Notes: generated by a model from the letters alone, not told the origin. 64,000 nucleotides of DNA from Candidatus Melainabacteria bacterium SSGW_16 (GCA_004769085.1 DUDS01000035.1:1-64000); one strand, 5' to 3'. Positions 34,809 through 44,944 are shown, counted from the first letter of the stretch. Made by a program: numbers and translations.

Positions 34809-36803
34809 TTAGCTCAAATAACCAGATGCCTCTTTCATCTTCATAGAAAGTTTACTGGGTGGAGATGTTTCATGAAGTTCTACAGGTACTTTTTTAGTTA
34901 AAAATAAATACCATTTATGGAGTGAATCTAATAAAACAATTACAGCCAAGCCTAAAATTGTAGACAGTAAAATAATATTTACCGTGCTGCTTGAGACCAA
35001 ATCCTGTGACGATGCAGGATTTATAATTTTTGCCACCATACCAAAATCAGAGTGAAAAATCTGCTCAAGTGTACATGTAATCGTTACAACAAACATAAAA
35101 ACCATTGGAATTAGTGATACCCAAAGGTATTTAGCTTTTCCCATCTTAATTAAAATGGTTGAACCAATTGCAAGAGCTATTGCAGAAAGCAATTGATTTG
35201 CTACTCCAAAGACAGGCCATATAGTTGCTACATTTCCGTAGTAAATTAAATATCCCCAACAAATTACAACTAAGAGACTGCCAAGAACATTAGTTACTTT
35301 GTTTTTATAATCTGCTAATGATGGATTAATAATTTTTAGTGATTCCTGAAATAAAAATCTTGAAACTCTTGTACCAGCATCAATTGTAGTAAGAATAAAT
35401 AAAGCTTCAAACATAATTGCAAAGTGATACCAGATAGCAGCAATAGATCCCATAAAAGGCAAGCTGCTAAATACTTTTGTCATACCTACAGCAAGACTCA
35501 CTGCACCTCCAGTTCGTCCTATAAGGTTTTCTTCACCTACCATTTTTGTTAGTGAATCCAATTCAACAGGCATAACCCATGCTGGCATTATATTGGAATT
35601 AATTGCATAATAATCATTAGGATATAAAATACATGCTGCAATCAATGCCATAATTGCAACAAATCCCTCCATAAGCATTCCACCATAACCAATAAACAAA
35701 CACTCAGATTCTTTTTTTATCATTTTTGGTGTAGTGCCAGAACCTATTACAGAGTGAAATCCTGATATAGCACCACAAGCTATTGTTATAAATAAAAACG
35801 GAAAAAGTTTTCCGGGTAAAACAGGTCCACCGCCATGAATAAACTCAGTAACTTTTGGCATTTCCAAATTTGGTGCTACACAAATTACACCAATTGCAAG
35901 TAAAAAAATTACACCGATTTTTAAAAACGAGCTTAAATAATCCCTTGGCGCAAGTAAAAGCCAGACAGGAAGAGACGCTGCAAAAAAACCATAAACTGCA
36001 AGCATAATAGTAAGGGTTTTTCCATCATATATAAAATATTTTGCAATTGCTTCATTCTCCTGAACCCATTGCCCCCCTATCACTCCAAAAATCAAAAGCA
36101 CAAATCCAATTATCGAAGCTTCAGTTGTCTTTTCAGGTCTTAAAAACTTCATATAAATGCCTATAAATATTGCAATTGGAATTGTTGCACTAATAGTAAA
36201 TAACCCCCATGCACTATCTTTAAGAGCATTGACTACAGCCAGCCCAAGACCTGCCATTGCAACAATCATAATGATAAATATTGCAATGCCGCTGGCTATT
36301 CCACATACAGGTCCAATTTCTTCAGATGCAAACTGGGATATAGATTTTCCATCTCTTCTAATTGACATAACCAAAATAATCAGGTCATGCACAGCACCTG
36401 CAAAAACCGATCCAACCAATATCCACAAAAAACCTGGCAGATATCCAAACTGTGCTGCAAGTACTGGCCCCATAAGTGGTCCAGCTCCAGCTATTGCAGC
36501 AAAATGATGACCAAAAACCACATATTTATTTGTAGGGACATAGTCATGTCCATTATTTAAACGATTACTTGGAGTAGTTCTTGTGTCATCAAGGTTTAAA
36601 ATTTTACTTGCAATAAATGTTCCATAGAACCTGTAACCAAGAACCAGAAAACAAACTGAAGCAATAGTAAGCCATAAAGCATTAATTTTTTCATGTGGAT
36701 TAAATATTCCAGCTACGACAGCAAAAGAATAAGCACATAAAATTGACACAGAAAGCCAAAACATTGGCTTAAAGAGAAATATGTTTTTTAAAATAGATAC
36801 CAT
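34809..36803 (-). CDS. cstA: CstA-family carbon starvation protein / pyruvate or peptide permease
   Basis: A large multi-pass inner-membrane transporter. E. coli CstA and its relative BtsT take up peptides or pyruvate under carbon limitation. The 664 residues match CstA, with about 16 hydrophobic spans. Conserved segments include FGHHFAAIAGAGPLMGPVLA (about 96-115), FLWILVGSVFAGAVHDL, GFHSVIGSGTTPKMI (about 350) and WPVFGVANQLLSAIAL (about 535-550). A short basic tail ends it. No BtsSR-like sensor is adjacent. It converges on sucD with a 10-base gap. Confidence 0.93.
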   Translation of the reverse strand: MVSILKNIFLFKPMFWLSVSILCAYSFAVVAGIFNPHEKINALWLTIASVCFLVLGYRFYGTFIASKILNLDDTRTTPSNRLNNGHDYVPTNKYVVFGHHFAAIAGAGPLMGPVLAAQFGYLPGFLWILVGSVFAGAVHDLIILVMSIRRDGKSISQFASEEIGPVCGIASGIAIFIIMIVAMAGLGLAVVNALKDSAWGLFTISATIPIAIFIGIYMKFLRPEKTTEASIIGFVLLIFGVIGGQWVQENEAIAKYFIYDGKTLTIMLAVYGFFAASLPVWLLLAPRDYLSSFLKIGVIFLLAIGVICVAPNLEMPKVTEFIHGGGPVLPGKLFPFLFITIACGAISGFHSVIGSGTTPKMIKKESECLFIGYGGMLMEGFVAIMALIAACILYPNDYYAINSNIMPAWVMPVELDSLTKMVGEENLIGRTGGAVSLAVGMTKVFSSLPFMGSIAAIWYHFAIMFEALFILTTIDAGTRVSRFLFQESLKIINPSLADYKNKVTNVLGSLLVVICWGYLIYYGNVATIWPVFGVANQLLSAIALAIGSTILIKMGKAKYLWVSLIPMVFMFVVTITCTLEQIFHSDFGMVAKIINPASSQDLVSSSTVNIILLSTILGLAVIVLLDSLHKWYLFLTKKVPVELHETSPPSKLSMKMKEASGYLS

Positions 36804-37096
36804 AAAGAATTATGTCTTCTTAACACATATATCCAGGGTTTAATACTATTTAACAAGCAATATATAATAATGTGCTTTTTTAGTTAAGTTTAAACTAATC
36901 TTATCAAAATAATACTAATCTTAACCTGGTATCCCTTTTTAATTTATCTTGGGAATAAAGCTATATGATAATATCTTTATCTATCAAATACACAAGGATT
37001 TTAGCCTCTACTTGAACCATAAAAGCACAATCAAATCACCTGAAATTCAAACTAAGCAGATCCTCTCAACCGTTGTTTTAACAGGCTTCTGAACAT
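36804..37096. other. Divergent promoter region between cstA and the CorC-like gene
   Basis: About 290 AT-rich bases with no gene and no repeat copy. Several TATAAT-like boxes occur on both strands (for example TATATGATAAT near 36963) but I cannot choose one with a convincing -35. Regulation of cstA by CRP-like factors is known elsewhere; I see no clear CRP palindrome. Confidence 0.45.
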
Positions 37097-38482
37097 ATGG
37101 ACATTTATTTAGGAATACTTTTAGGCTTTATTTTAATTCTCTTAAATGGATTCTTTGTAGCAATTGAATTTGCACTTGCCAGGGTTAACAAAACAAGAAT
37201 TGAACAAAAAGTAAAAGAAGGAAGTAGAACTGCGCAGTTAATATTAAGTGCACTAAATAAAATTGATAGCTACATTTCAGCAGCACAGGTTGGAATAACA
37301 ATTTCAAGCCTCATGCTTGGTGCAGTTGGCGAAATTACAATAGCAAAACACTTGACTCCTGTTATAGAAACCTATATTTCTCCTGAGCTTACAGACTTTG
37401 CTGCTCACAGTATTGCATTACCGCTGGCGCTGTTAATTGTTACTTATTTCCATGTTGTAATTGGGGAAATGATTCCAAAAACAGTAGCATTTGTAGATCC
37501 TGAAAAAACAGCTTCTCTGCTCATATGGCCACTTGAAATATTTAAATTTATAACAAGTCCCTTGGTTAATTTTTTGAATCTTTCAGCATCAAGTATTTTA
37601 AGACTTTTTGGGATTACAGATCTAAGAACCACTTTTGTTTATACTGAAGATGAATTAAAAATGCTTTTAAACGTAAGCCAGGAAGAAGGTGTTCTTGAAG
37701 AATCAGAGAAAGAAATGATTACAAACATTTTTGATTTTCCCGACACTGTAGCCAGAGAAATTATGACACCAAGAACAGATGTAATATGCATAGAGGCTAA
37801 TGAGACAATTGAAAATGTGATCAAAACAATTATTGAATCAAAGCATTCACGTATCCCCATATATGAGGAAAATATTGACAACATAACGGGAGTAGTTACC
37901 ACAAGGGATATTCTTGAACAATTCAATCTTGGAAATACAAAAAACCCTGTAAGAGATATTGCAAAACCAGTAATCAAAGTGCCAGAAAGTAAGCCAATCG
38001 ACGATCTTTTAACTGAGTTAAAACGAAAATCATTGCAGCTTGCAATTATAATAGATGAATTTGGCGGCACATCAGGTCTTGTAACAATAGAAGATATAGT
38101 AGAAGAGATTGTAGGTGAAATTCCTGATGAATATGATACCGATATAGAAGCTGTTCAAGTTCTCCCTAATAAGGATATACTTGTGGACGGGAGACTATCA
38201 ATAGATGAAATTAATGAAAAGCTTGGAACAAACTTCTCAAAAGAACATTATGACACCATAGGCGGGATCACCTTTGGTTTAATCGGAAAGGAGCCAAATA
38301 TTGGTGATGAAGTGGAAACAAATGGTTATATACTAAAAGTAGAAGTAAAGGACAAACAAAGAATTAAGTTAGTCAGACTAAGAAAAATTCAGCAGCCAAA
38401 AGAAGAAAGTCCAAATAATAAAAAATCTAAAAATCTTAATAAAAATGAGACAAAGCAGGACATCGTAAAAGTAAAAAATTAA
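37097..38482 (+). CDS. CorC/HlyC-type CNNM-CBS membrane protein
   Basis: A predicted divalent cation (magnesium/cobalt) efflux-related protein. 461 residues in the standard order: a CNNM/DUF21 membrane domain (about 1-190, with GFFVAIEFALARVNKTRIEQ and a HVVIGEMIPKTVAF segment), a CBS pair (about 210-330, with REIMTPRTDVICIEA and SRIPIYEENIDNITGVV), and a C-terminal CorC_HlyC domain (about 345-435, with GRLSIDEINEKLGTNF). The tail is rich in Lys and Asn. coaX begins 4 bases after the stop, so the two are co-transcribed. Bacterial members of this family are often labelled hemolysin, but transport is the better supported role. Confidence 0.93.
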   Translation: MDIYLGILLGFILILLNGFFVAIEFALARVNKTRIEQKVKEGSRTAQLILSALNKIDSYISAAQVGITISSLMLGAVGEITIAKHLTPVIETYISPELTDFAAHSIALPLALLIVTYFHVVIGEMIPKTVAFVDPEKTASLLIWPLEIFKFITSPLVNFLNLSASSILRLFGITDLRTTFVYTEDELKMLLNVSQEEGVLEESEKEMITNIFDFPDTVAREIMTPRTDVICIEANETIENVIKTIIESKHSRIPIYEENIDNITGVVTTRDILEQFNLGNTKNPVRDIAKPVIKVPESKPIDDLLTELKRKSLQLAIIIDEFGGTSGLVTIEDIVEEIVGEIPDEYDTDIEAVQVLPNKDILVDGRLSIDEINEKLGTNFSKEHYDTIGGITFGLIGKEPNIGDEVETNGYILKVEVKDKQRIKLVRLRKIQQPKEESPNNKKSKNLNKNETKQDIVKVKN

Positions 38483-38486
38483 ACAA

Positions 38487-39269
38487 ATGAACATTGAAAC
38501 AAAAGAAACAATTTATGTAATCGATATAGGAAACACCAGTATTCACACCTGTTACATAAATAACGGTGATTTATCTGACGAATATAAAAGATATAAACAT
38601 GGGGAAATCAGTCTCCTGCCGTGGGAGGACATTAAAAAAAATAACTTTACATTAGTTATTGCTAGTCAGCTTGCTCATATGACTGATTCAGTTCTTAATA
38701 CAGCAAAAGAATATAGAGTTAATACTGTTGAAGTTACAACTGAAAAACAAACAGTAATAAAAGACACATACCCAACGCTTGGCATTGACAGGATTTGCAA
38801 TTTAACAGCAGCAATTAAATTACTTCAAAATAATACCTCTCCAATTGTAGTATTCGACTTTGGAACTGCTACTACAGTATCAGCCTGCAACAAGGATGGT
38901 AAATTCTTAGGCGGCATTATAACCACTGGCTGTGAAACAGAACTAAAAGCACTTTCAGGACACACATTTACATTGCCACATGTTGAGATTGCAAAAGAAC
39001 AAAAAATAGAGAAGTTGAGTGTTCTTACAAAAAACACAGAAGATGCTATTTTACACGGAGCAATAGCAGGACAGGTTGCATTGACTGAATATTTTCTTAC
39101 AAATTTTGAAAAGGAAATAAAACAAAAACCAAAGATAGTTTTTACAGGGGGTAATTGCCAGATTATTTCAAGATTTTATAAAGAAAAGGTTGATTTAATT
39201 GATCCATCTTTAACTGTAAAAGGGATTTATTACTGCTATAAATCTATATTTCAATCACTCAAAGCATGA
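38487..39269 (+). CDS. coaX: Type III pantothenate kinase
   Basis: Phosphorylates pantothenate, the first step to CoA, and belongs to the potassium-dependent type that is not inhibited by CoA. 260 residues. The ASKHA-fold motifs are clear: the phosphate loop YVIDIGNTSIHTC (about 10-22), TLGIDRICNLTAA (about 92), DFGTATTVSACN (about 124) and LGGIITTGCETELKALS. The C-terminal VFTGGNC is also present. It overlaps the convergent glycosyltransferase gene by 11 bases at the 3' ends. Confidence 0.95.
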   Translation: MNIETKETIYVIDIGNTSIHTCYINNGDLSDEYKRYKHGEISLLPWEDIKKNNFTLVIASQLAHMTDSVLNTAKEYRVNTVEVTTEKQTVIKDTYPTLGIDRICNLTAAIKLLQNNTSPIVVFDFGTATTVSACNKDGKFLGGIITTGCETELKALSGHTFTLPHVEIAKEQKIEKLSVLTKNTEDAILHGAIAGQVALTEYFLTNFEKEIKQKPKIVFTGGNCQIISRFYKEKVDLIDPSLTVKGIYYCYKSIFQSLKA

Positions 39270-40032
39270 GTAATTTATTCTTGTTATTTGCTGCAAGTTT
39301 GTATTTGTTAAAAACATACTTACTATATGCTAAAACCAGATCAAACCCTGTTTTGCCTTCCAGAAACCCCAGTCTGCAAATATATCTGTAAAAGAAGGCC
39401 CATAATGCCCTGATAAAAGGCATATAAACTTTCTTCTTTTTTATTTCTTTACTTGCAAGAACGGCATATTTATCAAGTGTTTTAGAATATTCTTCAATAT
39501 TTTCATATGCATAATGCTCGATTGGATTTTTAAGATATCCGATTTGACCTTCCAGTGAAATGCTTTCATGAACCTCCCTATCATTAATATATGCCTTGCC
39601 ATTATTTTTAAAAAGTCTTAGCTGGTAATCCGGGTAGTAACCACCATATCTTATACATCTGTTACCAATATAAAACCTCCTTTTGATTTTATATCCGTCA
39701 AAATCAGAACTATGTTTTATTGCCTCTTTTATTTCAGTACTTAATGGATTAGTGACTACTTCATCAGCATCCAGCATCAGAATCCACTTTCCACGACATT
39801 TTGAAATAGCAAAACTTCTTTGCTGAGAATAACCTTTCCATTTCTCCTCGTAAAGAACCACATTAAATATTTCAAGAAGACTCTTTGTATTATCCGTACT
39901 ATATGAATCAACAACTACAATTTCATCAACCCAGTTATGAATAGCAGAAAGGGTTTTTTCAATGATTCTTTCCTCATTAAATGTAATTATAGCTACAGAT
40001 AAATAAGGCTTATCTATCCCTGACTTTTGCAT
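39259..40032 (-). CDS. Family 2 glycosyltransferase (WaaE-like)
   Basis: Transfers a sugar from a nucleotide donor to an envelope acceptor. 257 residues with a GT-A fold: SVAIITFNEERIIEKTL (about 12), VDEIVVVDSYSTDNTKSLLE (about 33) and the metal-binding DXD-like motif MLDADEVV (about 86-93). YKIKRRFYIGNRCIRYGGYY (about 123) and a C-terminal LDKYAVLASKEIKKKKV helix resemble the WaaE/KdtX lipopolysaccharide core glucosyltransferases. An LPS role fits with lpxC in the window. It begins inside the end of the histidine kinase gene (23-base overlap). Confidence 0.9.
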   Translation of the reverse strand: MQKSGIDKPYLSVAIITFNEERIIEKTLSAIHNWVDEIVVVDSYSTDNTKSLLEIFNVVLYEEKWKGYSQQRSFAISKCRGKWILMLDADEVVTNPLSTEIKEAIKHSSDFDGYKIKRRFYIGNRCIRYGGYYPDYQLRLFKNNGKAYINDREVHESISLEGQIGYLKNPIEHYAYENIEEYSKTLDKYAVLASKEIKKKKVYMPFIRALWAFFYRYICRLGFLEGKTGFDLVLAYSKYVFNKYKLAANNKNKLLML

Positions 40033-41737
40033 CTAGTTTTTGTTTTTCTTTTAATTCTGAGTGCAATTTAGGAGCTTCAAAAGGTATATGTGGATTAACC
40101 GGAAGAATTACATAGAACACACTTCCCAAATCAACTCCTGGTTCACACCATATGGAGCCATTATACAATTCCACAATTTTTTTACTTACAGCAAGTCCCA
40201 AACCTATACCAGGAAATTCTCTGGTTACAGAATTATCAGTTCTGTAAAATGGCTCAAACACTTGAGCTGTCTGTTCTTTTGTAAGTCCCACACCCTGATC
40301 ACTTACAGATATTGTCACTCTCTCACCATCATTTAATATCTTTACAGAAATCTTTCCACCATTAGGACTGTACTTCAGTGAGTTATTAATCAGGTTTCCA
40401 AAAAGCTTTTTCACATTTTGTGCTTCAGTAATAACTATAGGTTCAAAACCCAGACAGTTTAATTCAAAGTCGAAATTATATGTATTAAAGTTTAATTTCT
40501 CTTCTTCATAAGCTACCCTAATCAAATCAGCAAGATTTACAGGCATTGTATAAAGTTTGTTGTTTGAAGACACACCAAACTGATTTGAGGCAACATCCAG
40601 ATAGTCAGTAATAAGGCGATCAAGATTTTTTGCAGAATCATTGATTTGCTCTGCGTAATTTCTGGCTGATTCAGGATCAACTTCCCTATTAAGTATAAGC
40701 TCACTGAAACCAAGTATAGTTGAAACAGGTGTTTTAAGTTCATGACTTACAACAGAGAGAAGATCAGTTTTAATTCTGTCAGCCTCAAGAAGTCTTTTGT
40801 TTACTTCTGTAAGTTCTGTATTTCTTTCCCGAAGTTTGCAAATGAGCTGCTTATTAAGGTTATCAAGCTTTTTAAGCTCAGTTATATCCTTAAATGTGAA
40901 GACAAAACCGCTTGGCCTCTCAATCTCATCCTTAAACAAAGAAACATTGACCAGCAGTAACTGTGGTTTTTTACCAGCCAAATTCAGGCTAATTTCAGAC
41001 TGCCACTTTGACTGCCTGGTAACTTCTGAAACTGCACTATTAAAGAGCTCATCCGTAAGTATTTCTCTCACAGAATTTTCTTTTAGCACAGATGCAAAAT
41101 TTTTGTTAAAGCATCTGTTTGTTTCTTTTATATTTCCTGCCAAATCAGTAATTATTATTGATTCATCGGTAAAGGAAATTGCCTCAAGTATTTTTGACTG
41201 GTTAACCCTGTTGCTATCGTGCAGTGCATTAATAAGCAAAGCTTCCTGAAATCTGCTTATGCAGTTTGGATCTGTATTATATCCCTGAGCATTTTTAAGT
41301 TTTATCAGTAGTTTCTTTTCTTTAACAGACAAAACTCTGCAATAGTTCTTATAAAAATATCCAAAAACCGTATGTATTATAAAAGGATCAAATGTAAGGA
41401 AAAATCTCGATTGCTGAGTTGAAATGCCCTGTTCATGAGGTTCTGGCTCATCAAATAAAACCAAAAATGCCATAAGATCTGAAAGTCCTATATAAAGCTG
41501 TTCATTTGATGCTCTGTTTTGCAAAGGCACAGAGAGAAGAAATGATTTGTTTATTTTTTTAAGCGTTAAATTAGAAATTTGATTATTTGTCTGGAGTAAA
41601 AAGGCAGACTGATCAGAGCCTTTATAAAACTGTTTCAGAAGTTTTTCTAAAGTTTCAACAGGAAAACGAAAATTTAGTTCTCGAGATTTAAAATTTAATC
41701 TCTCAAGCAGGTTAAAAAATGATTTTGGTGTTGCCAC
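40010..41737 (-). CDS. PAS-containing sensor histidine kinase
   Basis: A 575-residue two-component sensor with no membrane span, so it is probably cytoplasmic. Residues 1-200 are an unrecognised, possibly GAF-like input region. A PAS domain spans about 205-295 (DESIIITDLAGNIKETNRCF; GFVFTFKDITELKKLD). A coiled coil leads to the HisKA His box SVVSHELKTPVSTILGF (about 333). The ATPase domain has the N box NLINNSLKYSPNGG (about 449), VSDQGVGLTKEQ, and G2 PGIGLGLAVSKKIVEL (about 510). No response regulator is next to it. The phosphatase upstream on the same strand is a plausible partner in signalling. Confidence 0.93.
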   Translation of the reverse strand: MATPKSFFNLLERLNFKSRELNFRFPVETLEKLLKQFYKGSDQSAFLLQTNNQISNLTLKKINKSFLLSVPLQNRASNEQLYIGLSDLMAFLVLFDEPEPHEQGISTQQSRFFLTFDPFIIHTVFGYFYKNYCRVLSVKEKKLLIKLKNAQGYNTDPNCISRFQEALLINALHDSNRVNQSKILEAISFTDESIIITDLAGNIKETNRCFNKNFASVLKENSVREILTDELFNSAVSEVTRQSKWQSEISLNLAGKKPQLLLVNVSLFKDEIERPSGFVFTFKDITELKKLDNLNKQLICKLRERNTELTEVNKRLLEADRIKTDLLSVVSHELKTPVSTILGFSELILNREVDPESARNYAEQINDSAKNLDRLITDYLDVASNQFGVSSNNKLYTMPVNLADLIRVAYEEEKLNFNTYNFDFELNCLGFEPIVITEAQNVKKLFGNLINNSLKYSPNGGKISVKILNDGERVTISVSDQGVGLTKEQTAQVFEPFYRTDNSVTREFPGIGLGLAVSKKIVELYNGSIWCEPGVDLGSVFYVILPVNPHIPFEAPKLHSELKEKQKLDAKVRDR

Positions 41738-41892
41738 TATTTTATACTCTGATTATCTTCTATGTACCTCAATCTTGGAGAAACAACTCAAAAATTAAAT
41801 TGTTTTAAACCAACAGTAAACCTGATATCTCTTCTCATCCATTTGCTGTAGTCTTATCTACCGAGTTTTATAACACATATCCTAAGGAGTGA

Positions 41893-43164
41893 TTAAGAAG
41901 AAAACTCAAGTAACAAAGCTAGACGAGGTGCGATTTTAGCTGTTCCATTTCCTGATAATATGCTCTTCAGACTACTATGCATTTCAGATAAAGATAAAGT
42001 ACTCACTGTTTCAAGCACCTGTGGAAGCCAGTTTGAATCATATCTGTTTCCAATGGTTGCAGCCATATCCAGAAATCCTTTAGTACAGATAACTATTCTT
42101 GAAGCATGAGAAATATTTAACTCTGATTCTGTAAATATCGAATTTAGATTTACTCCAAGTGGGTTTCCTTTCTGAGATGAAGGATCGGCCAGCTTTGAAA
42201 CATGCTGCTCTAGTGATATTACAAAAGGATCCGGGTGATTTGCATTTGAAAAACTTACTGTCTTTGCTGACACCTTTAAAACACCATACCAGGCATTAAT
42301 AGTTATACCAGTGCCTTTAAAAACAAAATTCAATGAGGCATTTAAATATTTCATTACTTCAGAAGGTTTCCTGCACAAAACCGGATTGTTTTTCAATCCA
42401 TTCAATTCTCCAAGTATATAACCACCTATTAGTGCAGATGGCAATCCCGCACAATGAACCTGTGCAATAAAAATAAGATTAATATCATCTTTAAGATTTG
42501 ATGTCCACCATATATTTCCATTGAATACAGAATCCTCATCTTCAAGCACCATACACTTAAGTCCGCTTAAAGAATTTTCAGATACTGACTTTTGAAGTTT
42601 CACTGTAAGCTTCAAGTCTGATTTAATTTTCCCCCGGATATCTTTTAACAAACTTGTCCGATCATAAAGAACAATTTTCGTAAAAGCCATTGAAGCAAGC
42701 CTGGACAATATATTGAGTCTTAGATTTAATTCTTTTACCGCGCTAAAATCAGTTTCTTTTGCATTAATAACAACAGTTCCATGATTAAGTTTCCTGCCAT
42801 TATAAAAATCAATAAGAGGAATAAAAATAAACTGTTCATTATTACTGACGTTGAGAAATGCAGGTTTGTTTTGTTCACAGACCCATGTAATAACCTCAGA
42901 AGACATAGCCATTTTTAAGGTTCTCGCCATAAAATTTTCATTTCCCAGTTGGCTTACTACTCTCAAATCATCTGGTTCTTTATCAACCATTAATACAAAA
43001 TTTATTTGAAGAAGTTTACTAACCGTATTTAGTAGTAATTCAGCGATTTCATTCTTTGAAGATATCTTTTCCAGCGCTGTTGAGAAAAAATTGATTTCAC
43101 CAAACCTATCAGTTGAAATATTTTTCTCTAACTCAGTGAAAATATTTAATCTGTTACTCATCAA
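41893..43164 (-). CDS. GAF-type sensor with SpoIIE/PP2C-like phosphatase domain
   Basis: 423 residues. The first half looks like a GAF sensor domain (about 20-170: AELLLNTVSKLLQINFVLMV, NKPAFLNVSNNEQFIFIPLI). The second half (about 185-420) follows the RsbU/SpoIIE pattern: DINLIFIAQVHCAGLPSALI, NASLNFVFKGTGITINAWYG, TVSFSNANHPDPFVISL and RIVICTKGFLDMAA. In RsbU the metal-binding acidic residues lie in DVxGHG and TDGL motifs; here these read QVHCAG and TKGF. So several metal ligands look altered and the enzyme may be inactive or act as a pseudophosphatase. It could be a partner-switching regulator. Confidence 0.75.
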   Translation of the reverse strand: MMSNRLNIFTELEKNISTDRFGEINFFSTALEKISSKNEIAELLLNTVSKLLQINFVLMVDKEPDDLRVVSQLGNENFMARTLKMAMSSEVITWVCEQNKPAFLNVSNNEQFIFIPLIDFYNGRKLNHGTVVINAKETDFSAVKELNLRLNILSRLASMAFTKIVLYDRTSLLKDIRGKIKSDLKLTVKLQKSVSENSLSGLKCMVLEDEDSVFNGNIWWTSNLKDDINLIFIAQVHCAGLPSALIGGYILGELNGLKNNPVLCRKPSEVMKYLNASLNFVFKGTGITINAWYGVLKVSAKTVSFSNANHPDPFVISLEQHVSKLADPSSQKGNPLGVNLNSIFTESELNISHASRIVICTKGFLDMAATIGNRYDSNWLPQVLETVSTLSLSEMHSSLKSILSGNGTAKIAPRLALLLEFSS

Positions 43165-43270
43165 TATTTAAAGACTTAACTAAAAGCAAAATGTTACATA
43201 ATTAAATCTGGTTTCGATTTATCTGTATTTTAGACAATACCAACAACTTGAAGCTATACTTAAAGTCCCT

Positions 43271-44101
43271 ATGTTTTCAGAGTCTTTAAGACAAAGATAT
43301 CCGCTACAAACAGATTTTTTCAAGAATGCCATTTTAAAGAACAAGCTGGCCAATTCATATATATTCATTTCCAGAAGCAAAGATGATTTATTTGAATTTT
43401 CACTTGAAATTGCAAAAATTCTAAACTGTAAAGAAAACGCTTCTAAAAAAAAAGAGCCCTGCAACATTTGCATAAACTGCAAATGGCTTAACAGCAATTC
43501 ACACCCACATGCATTAATAACTATTCAGGTTGAAAAAGAAAGCAAAAAAGAACAAATAAAAATTGACAGTATAAGAGAACTGCTCGGTAATCTGCAAATC
43601 TCCTCAGATCATTACAAAGTTATTTTCTTTGAAGAATCAAATCTTAATATACTTTCTGCTGAAAGTTGTAATTTATTGCTAAAAAAAGTTGAGGAAACAC
43701 CTCCAAAAATACTATTCATTTTTGGAAGTTCAACAAAGAATGATATTCTTCCTACAATACTAAGCAGATCTCAGATAATTTACCTGAACAAACAATACAC
43801 ATCACTGTTGGAGCCTGTTACAAGTAGTCATATCCCAGAAGATCTTTCCTTCCCTCCATCAAATATTAAAGAGGCTCTGGACAAAGCAAAAGCCACATTT
43901 GAACACATAAATGAGAATAACTTAAGTATGAAGGATTTTTTAATTTCACAGGCTTTTTCACTTTATTCAAAGGGGGGACATCCGGATGGAAAAGATTTTT
44001 TAAGATTGTATAAGAACTTAAATGAATCATATATGAAACATAGAGCATTTATTCAGAACAAGACAGTAATTGAAGATCTTTTTATTAACTCAGTAAAATA
44101 A
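43271..44101 (+). CDS. holB: DNA polymerase III delta' subunit
   Basis: A clamp-loader subunit that, with delta and tau/gamma, opens the beta ring. 276 residues, shorter than E. coli HolB. The AAA-like domain shows LANSYIFISRSKDDLFEFSL with no functional Walker A, as expected for delta'. A zinc module has Cys near 54 and a CNICINC cluster (about 65-71). HPHALITIQ, IDSIRELLGNLQIS, NLNILSAESCNLLLKKVEE and PTILSRSQII (the SRC-like sensor, here SRS) follow. The normal ATPase partner DnaX is not in the window. It converges on fliO with adjacent stops. Confidence 0.9.
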   Translation: MFSESLRQRYPLQTDFFKNAILKNKLANSYIFISRSKDDLFEFSLEIAKILNCKENASKKKEPCNICINCKWLNSNSHPHALITIQVEKESKKEQIKIDSIRELLGNLQISSDHYKVIFFEESNLNILSAESCNLLLKKVEETPPKILFIFGSSTKNDILPTILSRSQIIYLNKQYTSLLEPVTSSHIPEDLSFPPSNIKEALDKAKATFEHINENNLSMKDFLISQAFSLYSKGGHPDGKDFLRLYKNLNESYMKHRAFIQNKTVIEDLFINSVK

Positions 44102-44944
44102 TTACTTTACAGAATTCTGGAGCAAGGATTCCTTAAAATTAACTTTCTTTTTAAATGAACCTCTTCCCGAATGAACAGAAAATTCCCTTGTAACTTTCTG
44201 TTCCGGTATATCAATCTGTGCAGATTCTTCTTTTAAAGTCTGAAGATTTGGTTCAAAAAACGGTGACTGTTGTATATTCTCTTTATGAATTTGATTGTTT
44301 GGGAGCTGGTTTAGTAAATTATATTTTTTCTGGCTTTGAAATTCTTCTGTTTGTTTGCCAGATAAAAGAGAAGCTTTACTTCCTACAGATTCATTTTTTG
44401 CTGTTAGATCCGCGAGAAACTGAACCCCGCCATATTGGGTCGCACCAAGTAAAAGTCTTTTACCATCAACTTCAACCAGATAAACATTCTGACCAGGGGC
44501 AAGTATAAGGCTTTGTTTCAAAGTTAAACCACCAAGTTGTGAGGCAAAAGCAGATAAATTACCACCAAATTTTTCTGCTATCCCTTCAAGAAACCCACCT
44601 CCTTGAATAACACCACGTCGTTTTGCAAATATTTTTACAGTTCCAAAGATTGCAAGCAAAATCAAAACAATCATAGAAACCTTGAATAAAAGTGCCTGGA
44701 AAGTGCTGCTTTCACTACTATTAAAAGTACTGTCATTAAGCTCAAGAGGATTTCTTTTTTGTAAATATTTTTTCCTTTTTACAGGTGGATTATAACTTTC
44801 TGTATCAGAGGAGTCACTCTCTTCAAATACAGAGTAATCATTACTACCTGAATCAGCAGCAATAACTTTGTATTCAAATAAAGTAAATAAAAGCAAAATC
44901 GAAATTAAAAGGAAAACATATTTCCTTAAAGATAAGAGATTCAT
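44102..44944 (-). CDS. fliO: FliO-family flagellar export protein
   Basis: FliO helps assemble the FliPQR gate of the flagellar type III export apparatus in the inner membrane. 280 residues: a hydrophobic N-terminal signal (YVFLLISILLLFTLFEYKV), a low-complexity acidic/Ser segment, a membrane span at about 85-105 (LLFKVSMIVLILLAIFGTV), and the cytoplasmic FliO core at about 140-195 (LTLKQSLILAPGQNVYLVEV, DGKRLLLGATQYGGV). The tail is long, polar and Gln/Ser-rich. It is the only flagellar gene here, so fliP/fliQ/fliR must be elsewhere. A 47-residue acidic gene lies just upstream on the same strand. Confidence 0.85.
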   Translation of the reverse strand: MNLLSLRKYVFLLISILLLFTLFEYKVIAADSGSNDYSVFEESDSSDTESYNPPVKRKKYLQKRNPLELNDSTFNSSESSTFQALLFKVSMIVLILLAIFGTVKIFAKRRGVIQGGGFLEGIAEKFGGNLSAFASQLGGLTLKQSLILAPGQNVYLVEVDGKRLLLGATQYGGVQFLADLTAKNESVGSKASLLSGKQTEEFQSQKKYNLLNQLPNNQIHKENIQQSPFFEPNLQTLKEESAQIDIPEQKVTREFSVHSGRGSFKKKVNFKESLLQNSVK

